A DNA stretch of 64,000 bases from Paenibacillus sp. (GCA_017512705.1 JAFWEX010000084.1:1-64000); one strand, 5' to 3'; counted from the stretch's first letter, positions 10,765-20,432 are shown. Numbers and translations: made by a program. The notes: a model not told the origin generated them from the sequence alone.

Positions 10765-12111
10765 TCAGGTTGGATTCTTAATTTTTTCAGTTAGGCTGTT
10801 AATAACTTTATAGAGATCCTGATCGTTTTTGATCGCTTGAGAGATTTTTTCATGGGCATGAATGACTGTGGTGTGATCTCGTCCTCCAAAAGCCTCTCCA
10901 ATTTTGGGTAGAGAAAAATCGGTCAGCTCACGAGAGAGATACATCGCAATTTGTCTGGGAAAAGCAACTGCTTTTGTCCGTTTCCGTGCTTTGAAATCTT
11001 CAAGCTTAAGGCTGTAGTACTCGCCGACCTTTTGTTGGATGTCTTGAATCGTGATCATTTTTGGACGGCTGGAAGGAATGATGTCCTTCAGCGCTTCAGC
11101 AGCCAGATGAGAACTTACGTCTTGATTGGTCAAAGAAGAATAAGCAACGACACGAATTAGAGCACCTTCAAGCTCACGAATGTTCGTATCGATCTGGTTC
11201 GCAATATACATCATTGCTTCGTTTGGAATATCCAAGTTCTCCGCACGCGCCTTCTTGCGCAAAATCGCAATCCGCGTCTCCAGATCCGGAGGCTGAATAT
11301 CCGTAATTAATCCCCATTCAAACCGGGAGCGAAGTCGCTCCTCCAGAGTTGGAATTTCCTTCGGTGGTCTGTCGCTGGAGATAATGATCTGCTTCCGTTC
11401 TTCATGCAGCGCATTAAACGTATGGAAAAACTCCTCTTGTGTTGATTCTTTTCCGGCCAAGAACTGAATATCATCAATAAGCAAAATGTCTACGCTACGG
11501 TACTTGTTGCGAAAGCTTTCTCCGCGATTATCACGAATCGAGTTAATGAATTCATTCGTGAATTTTTCAGATGACAAATAAACAACCTTGCTGCTTGGGT
11601 CGTGCTCCAAAATGTAATGTCCGATGGCATGCATCAAGTGGGTTTTGCCCAGTCCTACGCCTCCATATAGAAAGAGAGGATTGTATGCTTTGGCGGGCGC
11701 TTCAGCGACTGCCAGGGATGCAGCATGGGCAAAACGATTGCCGGGTCCAATGACAAAAGTATCGAACGTATATTTGGGATTCAGCATGCTTAATACTGCT
11801 TCCTCTTGAACGATCTTTGGTGTCGGTGCAGGCAACTGCGGATCCGGCTCAATAGGCTTGTTATCCTCGATGACAAATTTCACATCGACCTGCTTACCGA
11901 GAAGCTCATAGACTGTCGAACCAACCAGTTTGGTGTAACGGCTCTCCAGCCATTCAACAGCAAACGTCGTTGGGGCGGAGATCACGATCGTTTGATCGTT
12001 AAGCTTGGTTGCTTTCGTTGCTTTGAACCAGGTATCGAAGCTGGGTTTGCTGAGTTTGTTTTGTATAATTGATAAAATTTGCTGCCATAAATCAGAAGTA
12101 TGGCTGTCCAC
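10765..12111 (-). CDS. dnaA: Chromosomal replication initiator DnaA
   Basis: 448 residues with a GTG start after AAAAGGAG. DnaA binds origin boxes in the ATP form and melts DNA. Domain I (about 1-85) carries [14 protein letters not shown]; the AAA+ domain III has Walker [10 protein letters not shown] and Walker [12 protein letters not shown]; domain IV ends with the DnaA signature [15 protein letters not shown], which reads the box. It is flanked by box clusters on both sides and its promoter overlaps a box-like site, consistent with autoregulation. Confidence 0.98.
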   Translation of the reverse strand: MDSHTSDLWQQILSIIQNKLSKPSFDTWFKATKATKLNDQTIVISAPTTFAVEWLESRYTKLVGSTVYELLGKQVDVKFVIEDNKPIEPDPQLPAPTPKIVQEEAVLSMLNPKYTFDTFVIGPGNRFAHAASLAVAEAPAKAYNPLFLYGGVGLGKTHLMHAIGHYILEHDPSSKVVYLSSEKFTNEFINSIRDNRGESFRNKYRSVDILLIDDIQFLAGKESTQEEFFHTFNALHEERKQIIISSDRPPKEIPTLEERLRSRFEWGLITDIQPPDLETRIAILRKKARAENLDIPNEAMMYIANQIDTNIRELEGALIRVVAYSSLTNQDVSSHLAAEALKDIIPSSRPKMITIQDIQQKVGEYYSLKLEDFKARKRTKAVAFPRQIAMYLSRELTDFSLPKIGEAFGGRDHTTVIHAHEKISQAIKNDQDLYKVINSLTEKIKNPT

Positions 12112-12187
12112 AGACTGTCACTCCTTTTACATGTTCCAAGTGTGGCTTAAGCCATGATTCAGTGTCGAAATACGAGATATATTGTTG

Positions 12188-12215
12188 AATTTATCCCCAA
12201 ACTCCCGCAGGTCAA
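12188..12215 (-). promoter_or_regulatory. dnaA promoter with overlapping DnaA-box-like site
   Basis: On the minus strand TTGACC (12210-12215) and TAAATT (12188-12193) are spaced by 16 bases. A near-box TTATCCCCA (12191-12199) overlaps the -10 element, so DnaA could repress its own gene there. The leader is about 70 bases. Confidence 0.55.
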
Positions 12216-12547
12216 AAACAAAAAAAGAATGAACAACGGAAAATTGTTCACAACTTTATCCACAGGCTGTTGATAATATTATGAGTCAGATCACATATTC
12301 ACATCCAAAAGTAATACAATCATAGCAAAAGAAGCCCTGCATTTCAACGTATCGCGAGATTTTATCCACAAATTCAATAACTTGTGTATAATTTTTAGTC
12401 ACAACACAATATATTGTTTATAAACTGTTTAATTTTCGACAGTGCGACCGAAATGGACAAAATAATTTATACACAGGATATCCGTCAAAAGATGCTAATT
12501 TGTGTGTGGAAATGATTTTGAAATGTGAATAACTTTGTTGTGGATAA
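12191..12547. other. oriC DnaA-box cluster upstream of dnaA
   Basis: Perfect boxes are TTATCCACA at 12256-12264 and 12362-12370 and its complement at 12539-12547. One-mismatch boxes are TTATACACA at 12467-12475 and its complement at 12383-12391, and TTATTCACA (complement) at 12524-12532. Weaker sites are at 12191-12199 and 12244-12252. The stretch 12112-12680 has no supported gene and is A/T-rich. This corresponds to the incA/B part of the Bacillus origin. Confidence 0.88.
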
Positions 12548-12680
12548 TGTATAAGTGATTTGAAGAAAAAAGGTGTAGGAAAGAGGAGATAAGTAGGATG
12601 AGCTCTTCATCTCCATCAAGTAGCATCGAGTGCAGGTGGGAGTTTTATTGTCGAAGTGGAGAATGAAAAACGTAATTAAA

Positions 12681-12723
12681 GAGGAATGCCCCGCAGCCGA
12701 TCTATGGCTGCGGGGCATTCCTC
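12681..12723 (-). terminator. gntK terminator at the edge of oriC
   Basis: A perfect 18-bp stem (12681-12698 with 12706-12723) with a 7-base loop begins three bases after the gntK stop. It is very GC-rich; the minus-strand tail is TTTAATTACG, so the U tract is modest. It should insulate the origin from gnt transcription. Confidence 0.85.
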
Positions 12724-12726
12724 TAC

Positions 12727-14274
12727 TTATATATGAAGCATAGACATTTTGCGCTGGAATTCCGCAATGTCAGCATATTCGTCTTCCAGTTTGCGTGAAA
12801 TACGAATGTAGATCGGTAACAGCTCCTGATAGATGGAGGCATGTTTTTTGACAGGCGTATGTCGGTGAGTTGTACCCACCATGGAGGACACAGCATGAAG
12901 TGACTTAATTCTTCCTGTCGCGTATAGGCCAAGAACAACGGCACCGAGACATGAACTTTCAAAGCTCTCAGGTACAACGACTTCCTGATTAAAAATATCG
13001 GACATCATCTGCCTCCATAGCGGGGAGCGTGCAAACCCACCCGTAGCCTGAATGGAGCTAGGCTGTCCAATCTGTTCTTCCATTGCGAGAAGGACGGTAT
13101 ACAGGTTGAAAATAACCCCTTCAAGTACCGCTCTAATCATATGCTCTTTCTTATGGTGAAGAGTCAAACCAAAAAAGGAGCCCCGAGCGTCAGGATTCCA
13201 GAGTGGAGCACGTTCACCTGAAAGGTAAGGATGGAATAGAAGCCCCTCGGAACCAGCAGGGACACGCTCGGCAATTTTGGTCAATACATCATATGAATTG
13301 ATGCCAAGACGTTTGGCTGTTTCCACTTCAGATGCAGCAAACTCATCCCGTACCCAGCGGAACAACATACCTCCATTATTGACTGGCCCGCCAATAACCC
13401 ACAAGTTTTCGGTTAAGGCGTAACAGAAGGTACGGCCTTTCGGGTCTGTGATGGGACGATCAACAACAGTACGAATGGCTCCACTTGTGCCGATGGTTGC
13501 AGCAACAATACCTGGCTTAATGGCATTAACGCCAAGGTTAGATAATACCCCGTCACTTGCGCCGATAACAAAAGGCGTAGAGGGGGAGAGAGCCATTTTT
13601 TCAGCCCATTCCGGATGTATTCCCTCTATTGTATATGTGGTAGGTACAAGCTTCGACAGATGTCTGGGGGTAATGCCAGCGATGTCCAGTGCTTCTTGGT
13701 CCCAGTCCAGCTGTTCGAGATTGAAGAGACCCGTGCAGGAGGCAATGGAATAATCAATAATATATTGTCCAAATAGACGGAAGAACAAATATTCTTTAAT
13801 AGAAATAAACTTTGCCGTACGTTGAAACAGATCTGGCTCATCATGGCGCAGCCACATCAGTTTAGTCAGGGGAGACATGGGATGAATGGGGGTGCCTGTG
13901 TGCCGATATATTCGATGCCCCACTCCGTTTTCCTCTAGATGGGCAGACCAAGCTGCGCTTCGATTGTCTGCCCAAGTGATACAACGTGTTAGTGGATGAT
14001 TATGCTGATCCATGGCAATGACACTGTGCATAGCCGAACTGCAAGATACGAAAAGGATCTGATTAGGTGAAACCCCACTCTGATTCATCACGTTGCGTAT
14101 GGAGAAAACAGCTGCTTGTACAATCTCCTCCGGGTCTTGCTCTGCAACATTTGGCGCAGGTGTATAGAGCGGATATTCCTGAGTAGAGGTTGTAATCACC
14201 TCACCTTGTTCTGTGAATAGAACGGACTTCGTACTGGTTGTGCCGATATCAATTCCAATCATATAGTTGGCCAT
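12727..14274 (-). CDS. gntK: Gluconokinase (FGGY family)
   Basis: 515 residues, full FGGY length. The enzyme phosphorylates gluconate to 6-phosphogluconate for the pentose phosphate pathway. The N-terminal phosphate loop IGIDIGTTSTKSV, the substrate-region ITWADNRS and the C-terminal FGGY-like ATP-site segment QATGGFARSPLWRQMMSDIF are all present and no frameshift is seen. The start follows AAGG with eight-base spacing. It is the last gene of gntR-gntP-gntK, whose permease is broken, so the kinase may be fed by another transporter or be losing its role. Confidence 0.9.
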   Translation of the reverse strand: MANYMIGIDIGTTSTKSVLFTEQGEVITTSTQEYPLYTPAPNVAEQDPEEIVQAAVFSIRNVMNQSGVSPNQILFVSCSSAMHSVIAMDQHNHPLTRCITWADNRSAAWSAHLEENGVGHRIYRHTGTPIHPMSPLTKLMWLRHDEPDLFQRTAKFISIKEYLFFRLFGQYIIDYSIASCTGLFNLEQLDWDQEALDIAGITPRHLSKLVPTTYTIEGIHPEWAEKMALSPSTPFVIGASDGVLSNLGVNAIKPGIVAATIGTSGAIRTVVDRPITDPKGRTFCYALTENLWVIGGPVNNGGMLFRWVRDEFAASEVETAKRLGINSYDVLTKIAERVPAGSEGLLFHPYLSGERAPLWNPDARGSFFGLTLHHKKEHMIRAVLEGVIFNLYTVLLAMEEQIGQPSSIQATGGFARSPLWRQMMSDIFNQEVVVPESFESSCLGAVVLGLYATGRIKSLHAVSSMVGTTHRHTPVKKHASIYQELLPIYIRISRKLEDEYADIAEFQRKMSMLHI

Positions 14275-14361
14275 TCCTCGTACCTTCTTTCTTCAACATG
14301 CTGTGTAAGTAGGAATAATGAATAAGTCTTTTTATTATGAAAAAAATATGTCGGTTTGCAT

Positions 14362-14878
14362 TTACATCACGGTACTTAGCAGCAAAATAAAGATCAGACC
14401 GACCACAGAAAGTAGTGTTTCCATAACGGTCCACGTCTTGAGTGTCTGCGCCACACTCATGTTGAAAAACTCTTTGATCATCCAGAAACCTGCGTCATTG
14501 ACATGGGATAGGATCAGGGAACCCGCACCGGTGGCGAGTACAACCAGCAATGTTCGCTCCTGGCGTAAGGGCGAGAACTGGAGATACAATTCCAGCGGCT
14601 GTGGTTATGGCAACGGTAGCTGAACCGGTAGCGATACGTATTAAGGCAGCCACAAGCCAGGCAAACAGAATGACGTTGATGTTCGCGTGAGTAGCAAACT
14701 CTGCGATAGCATTCCCAACACCACTGTTAATCAGTACTTGTTTGAAGGCACCGCCACCACCAATAATGAGAATAATAGATGCCGTAGGCGCGAGACTTAA
14801 CACAATCGCATTTTGTATACTTGTCGACAAGTTAACCTGCAATTCATTCAATTGGACTGAATTGCGACCTTCTCGTCA
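14362..14878 (-). pseudogene. gntP: Gluconate permease GntP remnant
   Basis: Two overlapping minus-strand frames together match the C-terminal part of a GntP permease. The upstream frame (to about 14545) contains LAPTASIILIIGGGGAF and [18 protein letters not shown]; the downstream frame continues with [19 protein letters not shown] to the C-terminus. The switch of frame lies near 14545-14552, where the products diverge, so a small insertion or deletion broke the gene. About 270 N-terminal codons are also absent; the 14852-14949 stretch between the remnant and gntR shows no trace of them and no supported gene. A sequencing error could explain the frameshift but not the lost N-terminus. Confidence 0.85.
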
Positions 14879-14949
14879 GAAAAGCATAAGGACAGAAACT
14901 CTACTTTGACGTATAAAAAGCCAGTCCTGCCTTAGTATTCTGCCAAAGT

Positions 14950-15624
14950 TCAAAACTCAAAGCTTTCATGTAACGTCCGATCCGAGTCTTTGAAATAGGT
15001 GCGAACCCCGCTATGGATTAAAGCCTTGTCGCCTGATTCCAGAGCCGTTGCAAGTGATTGATGTTTTCCAATTACAGCGCTTACTTTGGACTCGCCCTGA
15101 GCGAACACGTTGCGTGTGGTAAGCAGCATAACTGTCATCACAACGTATCGAATACTTTTCCATAGATGTGAGATGCGGGAATGTCCAGCAGCCTCAATAA
15201 TAGTCTCGTGGAATGTGAGATCCTGATAGGCGAACTCAATGGCATCCTGATGTTTCCCAGCAAGTTGCATTTTGTCGATGATATGGCGTAGCTGTTTGAT
15301 CAGCACTGGAGGTACATCAGCAGCCAGCCTTTGCTGCACAAAACTTTCAATGAGAAAACGAACATCGTACAGCTCTTCAACATCTTTCATATTCAGGCCC
15401 AGAATCACAACGCCCATCCGTTCAAGCCGAATTAAGCCTTCATTTGATAACGTTCTCAATGCTTCGCGAACAGGCGAGCGGCTGCTGTCAAAATCAGCAG
15501 CAATGCGATTTTCCGACAAGATTTCACCAGGCTTGAGGGTTCCATTAATGATTCTCAGCCTTAATTCGCAAGCGATGGCTCCACCGCGGGATGCACCTTG
15601 AAGCCAGGAAGATGGAAACTGCAT
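14950..15624 (-). CDS. gntR: Gluconate operon repressor GntR
   Basis: 224 residues from the ATG at 15624 (TAGGAG ten bases upstream); the frame runs 52 codons further up but that part is unlike the family. The N-terminal winged helix has the GntR pattern ELRLRIINGTLKPGEILSE and SRSPVREALRTL; the C-terminal FadR-type all-helical domain (about 80-215) binds the effector, with metal-site segments such as FHETIIEAAGHSRI. In B. subtilis GntR represses gntRKPZ and is released by gluconate. It is the first gene of this cluster and a matching operator lies upstream. Confidence 0.9.
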   Translation of the reverse strand: MQFPSSWLQGASRGGAIACELRLRIINGTLKPGEILSENRIAADFDSSRSPVREALRTLSNEGLIRLERMGVVILGLNMKDVEELYDVRFLIESFVQQRLAADVPPVLIKQLRHIIDKMQLAGKHQDAIEFAYQDLTFHETIIEAAGHSRISHLWKSIRYVVMTVMLLTTRNVFAQGESKVSAVIGKHQSLATALESGDKALIHSGVRTYFKDSDRTLHESFEF

Positions 15625-15819
15625 ATGGCTAACGCTCCTAAGTAAAATAATCGTTACAGTACTGATCATAGCACAACGTTTTACAGTTAAGCAGTATTCA
15701 GCCGGATGGTTATAAATCGTCAGGATCCGCAAACAGACAAAGTGATGGGGAATACCAGCTATAATCCTTCCATAGTTCAATAATGGCTAGCAAGAAATGA
15801 CCAAAATCAATCAATAAGT

Positions 15820-15837
15820 ATACTTGTATACAAGTTG
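15820..15837 (-). promoter_or_regulatory. GntR operator
   Basis: The 14-base palindrome ACTTGTATACAAGT (15822-15835) within ATACTTGTATACAAGT equals the core of the gnt operator known from B. subtilis. It lies about 200 bases upstream of the gntR start on its promoter side, so the cluster is probably autoregulated and gluconate-inducible. The exact promoter could not be fixed. Confidence 0.85.
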
Positions 15838-15932
15838 TATTTTATCCTACACCTTTCTCAAAAACTTGTAAACCTTCACATTAAAGCGGATACAAATAGA
15901 TTATAATTCACCAATTTACCTCTCCATATTGA

Positions 15933-16048
15933 TTATCCACATGTGAATAACTTTAAACAGAAAGTATTGATGCTTTCACGAGACGAAAATGGATGTGGAT
16001 AACTAGAAATAAAGGGAGAATAGGCACTTTTTTTAGATTTGGGGATAA
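15933..16048. other. DnaA-box group upstream of rpmH
   Basis: TTATCCACA (15933-15941) abuts TGTGAATAA (15942-15950), giving two divergent boxes with no gap; a perfect TGTGGATAA lies at 15994-16002 and a near-box TGGGGATAA at 16040-16048. They are on the far side of the gnt cluster from dnaA. The rest of 15840-16160 is A/T-rich and holds no supported gene. Confidence 0.8.
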
Positions 16049-16164
16049 CTTATTTGACTGATTATGAGATCATCTGATGAAAGAAAGACTAGACCGGGAT
16101 TGGCATGATTTCCAGAACACTGAAAAAGTGTATGAAAAAGAGGGAGGTTGTCGATGGTTTGCAG

Positions 16165-16193
16165 TTGACTTTTCCAATTGAACATGATTAAAT
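16165..16193 (+). promoter_or_regulatory. rpmH promoter
   Basis: TTGACT (16165-16170), 17 bases, TTAAAT (16188-16193). The -35 is good and the -10 moderate. It is the only reasonable promoter before rpmH and gives a leader of about 70 bases. Confidence 0.5.
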
Positions 16194-16267
16194 GTATAAA
16201 GGTGTTTTTTGTTCAAGATGAAAATGATTCATCACATAAGTATTCCCTTGTAAGGAGGTGCAGTACA

Positions 16268-16402
16268 TTGAGACCTACATTTAAACCGAACGTTAGCAAA
16301 CGTAAAAAAGTTCATGGTTTCCGGAAAAGAATGAGCACAAGCAACGGACGTAAAATTTTGGCAGGACGTCGCCTGAAAGGCCGTAAGAAGCTGAGTGCTT
16401 AA
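16268..16402 (+). CDS. rpmH: 50S ribosomal protein L34
   Basis: A 44-residue, extremely basic protein starting at TTG with AAGGAGGTG eight bases before it. The sequence [20 protein letters not shown] followed by [16 protein letters not shown] is the full L34 signature. The open frame extends upstream to 16178 but only the TTG start gives the family N-terminus. rpmH-rnpA next to oriC is conserved in most bacteria. A terminator follows directly. Confidence 0.97.
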   Translation: MRPTFKPNVSKRKKVHGFRKRMSTSNGRKILAGRRLKGRKKLSA

Positions 16403-16410
16403 TGCATGTC

Positions 16411-16438
16411 AAGACCACCGAGGTGGTCTTTTTTTTCT
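16411..16438 (+). terminator. rpmH terminator
   Basis: The inverted repeat AAGACCACC/GGTGGTCTT is followed by eight T residues, nine bases after the L34 stop. It suggests that rnpA is at least partly expressed from its own promoter in the 16440-16669 gap, where I see no gene. Confidence 0.88.
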
Positions 16439-16669
16439 TAAAAAACGGGATTATTCGGCAGCAAGGTCGATTTATCGCATGTCGTTTTTGATATAGCTGG
16501 CTGCCGTTTTTGCCGATCAATATGGTTGATTATGTTTTCTCGAATCGAAAACTTACCTTATATATCTTATCTTTGCCAACGGGCAGTTTATCGTCAATGA
16601 AGAAAGTCTATACTAAATCAGTAATGAGGCCTCCGTCAATAAATATGGGGGACAGCAAGGAGAAGCGCC

Positions 16670-17020
16670 GTGTATAAAAGATTACGTCTGCGCAACCGGG
16701 CGGATTTTAGCCGCGTATATCGGTATGGAAAATCGTTTGCCAATCATCAATTTGTAGTTTATGGCTGTCGCCGTAAAGACACCGAGCAGTTCCGAGTAGG
16801 TGTATCATGCAGCAAAAAAATTGGAAATGCTGTTGTGCGTAACCGTATGCGGCGCATGATTAAGGAAATTGTACGGCATCATGAGCAAGAGATTGTCACG
16901 CAGATGGACTTGATATTCATTGTCCGCAAAGGGGCATTGGACATGTCTTATAAAGAGATGGAGAAAAGTCTTCTGCATGTCATGCGTAAGGCCTCTCTTC
17001 TTAAGTCGTGCAAGCGGTAA
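16670..17020 (+). CDS. rnpA: Ribonuclease P protein component
   Basis: 116 residues, GTG start after AAGGAG. It is the small basic protein that helps the RNase P RNA bind precursor tRNA and cut its 5-prime leader. The conserved RNP motif KKIGNAVVRNRMRRMIKE (about 49-66) is intact. It stands between rpmH and yidC as in nearly all Bacillales. Confidence 0.96.
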   Translation: MYKRLRLRNRADFSRVYRYGKSFANHQFVVYGCRRKDTEQFRVGVSCSKKIGNAVVRNRMRRMIKEIVRHHEQEIVTQMDLIFIVRKGALDMSYKEMEKSLLHVMRKASLLKSCKR

Positions 17021-17094
17021 GCTTCGGTTTATTTGTCCTCCTAATTATGGTATGATTTACGGTGGAATGGAATGGTTAAGAGAGGGGTTATGAA

Positions 17095-17973
17095 GTGTCG
17101 CGATTGAAGACATCTAAGGGGAAGTGGATTCTCCTCATTGCAGTCATTGCAATGGTCACTGTACTCGCCGGTTGTACTCCGCAAGGTGCAGGGGTTACAA
17201 CAGAAGATTTGAAGAATAGTGATTCATTCTGGCAAGCCAATGTTGTGTACTGGTTCTCACTGGCGCTCGATACATTCGCCAACTGGTTTAATGGTGAATA
17301 TGGACTGGCCGTCCTTGTGATGGTGCTAATTGTACGGACATTGATTTTACCATTAACGATGAAGCAAGTCCGTAGCTCCAAAGCGATGCAGGCAATTCAG
17401 CCGCAGCTGAAGGAGATTCAAGCGAAGTATAAAGATACACCTGAGAAAGTTCAGCAAGAAACGATGAAGTTGTTTCAGGAGAATAAAGTTAATCCGATGG
17501 CAGGTTGTTTGCCACTTCTGATTCAGATGCCAATTTACATCGCACTTTATAACTCCATCTACGGAAACTCCAGTCTGAGAACCCATGATTTCTTGTGGCT
17601 ACAGCTTGGAGCGCCGGATCACTTGTTTATTTTGCCAGTGTTGGCTGCGGTCACAACATTCATCCAAACGTGGATGATGATGCGGATGAATCCTACACAA
17701 CAGATCGGTCCAATGCAGTTCATGTTGTGGGTATATCCGATTTTGATCTTTGTTATGTCTTATCAGTTCCCATCAGCGTTGCCGCTTTACTGGTTCTACA
17801 GTAATATCTACACGATCGTGCAAAACTATTTCCTTTACCGGAATAATGATAAAGTTGTGGCCGAGGTCAACGTGAAGCAGAGCAGCTCTTCCAAAAATGG
17901 GGCTAAGCGCAAAAACGGTGGCAAGGCAACTGTCTCTGGGAAAGGTTCGAAAGGGGCCAAAAAATCGAAATGA
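17095..17973 (+). CDS. yidC: Membrane protein insertase YidC/SpoIIIJ
   Basis: 292 residues, GTG start after AGAGGGG. The N-terminus is a lipoprotein signal with lipobox VLAGC (Cys about 26). The Oxa1/YidC core follows with five expected membrane segments, including FLWLQLGAPDHLFILPVLAAV and a basic C-terminal tail of Lys/Gly/Ser. It inserts membrane proteins with or without SecYEG; the B. subtilis orthologue SpoIIIJ is needed for forespore SigG activation. It overlaps jag by four bases. Confidence 0.95.
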   Translation: MSRLKTSKGKWILLIAVIAMVTVLAGCTPQGAGVTTEDLKNSDSFWQANVVYWFSLALDTFANWFNGEYGLAVLVMVLIVRTLILPLTMKQVRSSKAMQAIQPQLKEIQAKYKDTPEKVQQETMKLFQENKVNPMAGCLPLLIQMPIYIALYNSIYGNSSLRTHDFLWLQLGAPDHLFILPVLAAVTTFIQTWMMMRMNPTQQIGPMQFMLWVYPILIFVMSYQFPSALPLYWFYSNIYTIVQNYFLYRNNDKVVAEVNVKQSSSSKNGAKRKNGGKATVSGKGSKGAKKSK

Positions 17974-18671
17974 CCAAAGTCATTACGTCAGGAAAAACCG
18001 TTGAAGATGCTGTAAACAAAGGATTGGCTGATCTTGGCGTTAGCCGGGACAAGGTCGAGATACAAGTGTTAGAGCAGCCGTCAAAAGGATTCCTGGGTTT
18101 GTTCGGGGTGAAGGCTGCCAAAGTGGAAGTGAAACTGCTGCCAGAACCTGAGGTTGAAATTCAGCCGATCAAATCAGCCACACCTGAACCTGAGAGTAAT
18201 GGATTACTTGAGGGTGTAGCAGTCCCAAATCCCTATGAAGAAGCGGCTGCGTTCTTGAAAGAAGTTGCGGCAGGTATGGGTCTGGATGTGGAAGTGAACA
18301 TCAAAAAGCAGCGGGATGGTCATATCTTCAATATCTCCGGAGAAGACCTTGGGATGATTATTGGCAGACGTGGACAAACGCTGGATGCTCTCCAGTATCT
18401 GACGAATATTGTAGCCAACCGTTACTCGGAAAACTTCGTGCGAATCGTGCTCGATGCGGAAAACTTCCGGCAGCGCCGGCGGAAAACGCTTGAGGATCTA
18501 GCTGAGCGATTAGCGGGACAAGCCATCCGTACGGGCAAGGAAGTTGTACTTGAGCCGATGCCTCCGCTTGAACGTAAAGTGATTCATGCCAAACTGCAAA
18601 ATCACTCGCAGGTTAAGACCTTAAGTAAGGGCGAGGAGCCCAATCGGCGTGTGGTTATTACGTTGAAATAA
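17970..18671 (+). CDS. jag: SpoIIIJ-associated RNA-binding protein Jag (KhpB)
   Basis: 233 residues. A Jag-N domain (about 1-50, TVEDAVNKGLADLGVSRDKVEIQ) is followed by a linker, a KH domain with the IIGRRGQTLDALQ loop (about 130-145), and a C-terminal R3H domain with the ERKVIHAKLQNH helix and REVITLK-like end. It overlaps the yidC stop (ATGA), showing translational coupling. KhpB proteins bind RNA and affect cell division and elongation in other Firmicutes. Confidence 0.94.
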   Translation: MTKVITSGKTVEDAVNKGLADLGVSRDKVEIQVLEQPSKGFLGLFGVKAAKVEVKLLPEPEVEIQPIKSATPEPESNGLLEGVAVPNPYEEAAAFLKEVAAGMGLDVEVNIKKQRDGHIFNISGEDLGMIIGRRGQTLDALQYLTNIVANRYSENFVRIVLDAENFRQRRRKTLEDLAERLAGQAIRTGKEVVLEPMPPLERKVIHAKLQNHSQVKTLSKGEEPNRRVVITLK

Positions 18672-18686
18672 CAAGCAATTAAAGAC

Positions 18687-18726
18687 GCAATGGCTTCCTG
18701 CAGGGTGCAGAAGCCATTGCTTTTTT
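18687..18726 (+). terminator. jag terminator
   Basis: A long hairpin (GCAATGGCTT 18687-18696 with AAGCCATTGC 18711-18720, with further pairing inside) is followed by TTTTTT. It ends the rnpA-yidC-jag unit. Confidence 0.9.
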
Positions 18727-18911
18727 CGTACTAAAGCATGTATCTAATGGATATGTGTGTTGCATACTCACAGGAAATATATCGCAGACAAGATCAGCTT
18801 GCTGCATTCAATAGAAGTGACAACAGGAATGAATAGAGTTGAATATGTGTTGGCATTCTTCTGGTTAAGCTGGATGACAACTTTATTATAGAGAAGTAGG
18901 GAGAGATAAAG

Positions 18912-20288
18912 ATGATTAGTGATACGATTACAGCCATATCTACAGCGGTCGGAGAAGCCGGGATTGCCGTTATTCGCGTCAGTGGCCCGGATGCCGTGAC
19001 AGAGACGGAGAAGATTTTTCGCAGTAAAACACCTTTGACTCAGGCAGCATCTCATACAGTTCATTATGGCCATATTATAGATCCCACGACTGGGGATAAT
19101 GTTGAAGAGGTATTGGTAACGGTAATGCGTGCACCTCGTTCATTCACCACAGAGGATGTAGTAGAAATTAGTGCACATGGTGGTGTGGTATCCGTTAAAC
19201 GGGTGATGGACCTGTTGCTGCAGCTTAACATCCGTCTTGCAGAACCGGGTGAATTCACGAAACGAGCTTTTCTCAATGGGCGAATCGATCTGTCTCAGGC
19301 AGAAGGGGTGATGGACCTCATTCGTTCAAAATCCGATCGTGCCTTCTCCGTAGCCCTAAAACAGGTAGAAGGTAAATTATCTTCCAAGCTACGTGATCTG
19401 AGACATACCCTAGTAGAAACTTTGGCTCATATTGAAGTAAACATTGATTATCCTGAACATGATGTGGAATCATTAACATCTGAATTCATTAAAGAGAAGT
19501 CAATGCAGGTCATGACTGAAATCGACAAATTACTCGTTACAGCGGAGCAAGGTAAAATACTGCGTGAAGGGATTACAACGGCTATCGTTGGAAGGCCCAA
19601 CGTTGGTAAATCTTCATTAATGAACACACTCACACAAGATAATCGGGCAATCGTTACCGACATTCCAGGAACGACCCGAGATGTCATTGAAGAGTTTATT
19701 ACGATAAATAATATTCCTCTGAAGCTGCTTGATACAGCAGGGATTCGGGAAACGATGGACGTTGTTGAGAAAATCGGGGTAGAGCGTTCCCGCTCGGCTG
19801 TTAAAGACGCAGATTTAATTCTGATGGTTGTGAATGCAGCTGAACCACTTCATCAGGACGAGATTGAATTATTGGAACAAATCCGCGGTAGACAATCAAT
19901 TATCATTATGAATAAAATGGACTTAACCCCACAAATTGATCGCGATGTTCTGCTTCGTTATATTTCAGAAGAGCAACTTGTTCCGATGTCGGTGAAGGAT
20001 GATCTAGGTGTTGATCGTTTGGAGGAGGCAATCTCCACACTGTTTTTCAGCGGAAAACTAGAATCTGCCAATTTGACCTATGTAAGCAATGTTCGACATA
20101 TTGCTCTGTTGAAAAAAGCGAAACAATCACTGGTGGATGCTTATGAGGCTGCGGATCAGTTTGTTCCAATTGACATGATTCAGATTGATGTCCGTTTGGC
20201 GTGGGAGCACCTTGGAGAGATCGTGGGCGATACGGCACATGATGCATTAATTGATCAGATTTTCTCCCAGTTCTGTCTAGGAAAGTAA
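18912..20288 (+). CDS. mnmE: tRNA modification GTPase MnmE
   Basis: 458 residues. With MnmG it installs the carboxymethylaminomethyl group at U34 of certain tRNAs. The N-terminal folate-binding domain (about 1-120), helical domain and inserted G domain are all present: GRPNVGKSSLMN (P loop), DIPGTTRD, DTAG and NKMD. The C-terminus is the strictly conserved CLGK (455-458). The ATG follows GGGAGAG. It is directly upstream of mnmG as usual. Confidence 0.97.
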   Translation: MISDTITAISTAVGEAGIAVIRVSGPDAVTETEKIFRSKTPLTQAASHTVHYGHIIDPTTGDNVEEVLVTVMRAPRSFTTEDVVEISAHGGVVSVKRVMDLLLQLNIRLAEPGEFTKRAFLNGRIDLSQAEGVMDLIRSKSDRAFSVALKQVEGKLSSKLRDLRHTLVETLAHIEVNIDYPEHDVESLTSEFIKEKSMQVMTEIDKLLVTAEQGKILREGITTAIVGRPNVGKSSLMNTLTQDNRAIVTDIPGTTRDVIEEFITINNIPLKLLDTAGIRETMDVVEKIGVERSRSAVKDADLILMVVNAAEPLHQDEIELLEQIRGRQSIIIMNKMDLTPQIDRDVLLRYISEEQLVPMSVKDDLGVDRLEEAISTLFFSGKLESANLTYVSNVRHIALLKKAKQSLVDAYEAADQFVPIDMIQIDVRLAWEHLGEIVGDTAHDALIDQIFSQFCLGK

Positions 20289-20432
20289 ATCATTATACTG
20301 TACATTCTATAGGAATCATCGTGTATGATGGTAAGGTACAATTTCTGCCCGTTGTCAAAGGATGGAATGATGTTGTTGCCAGGAAGTATTGGTTTGATAT
20401 AGATATTAAAACGGAACAAGGAGGTAATATAC

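Noticed and set aside
16178-16267. N-terminal extension of L34
   Set aside because: Only the TTG at 16268 gives the family N-terminus and has AAGGAGG at proper distance.
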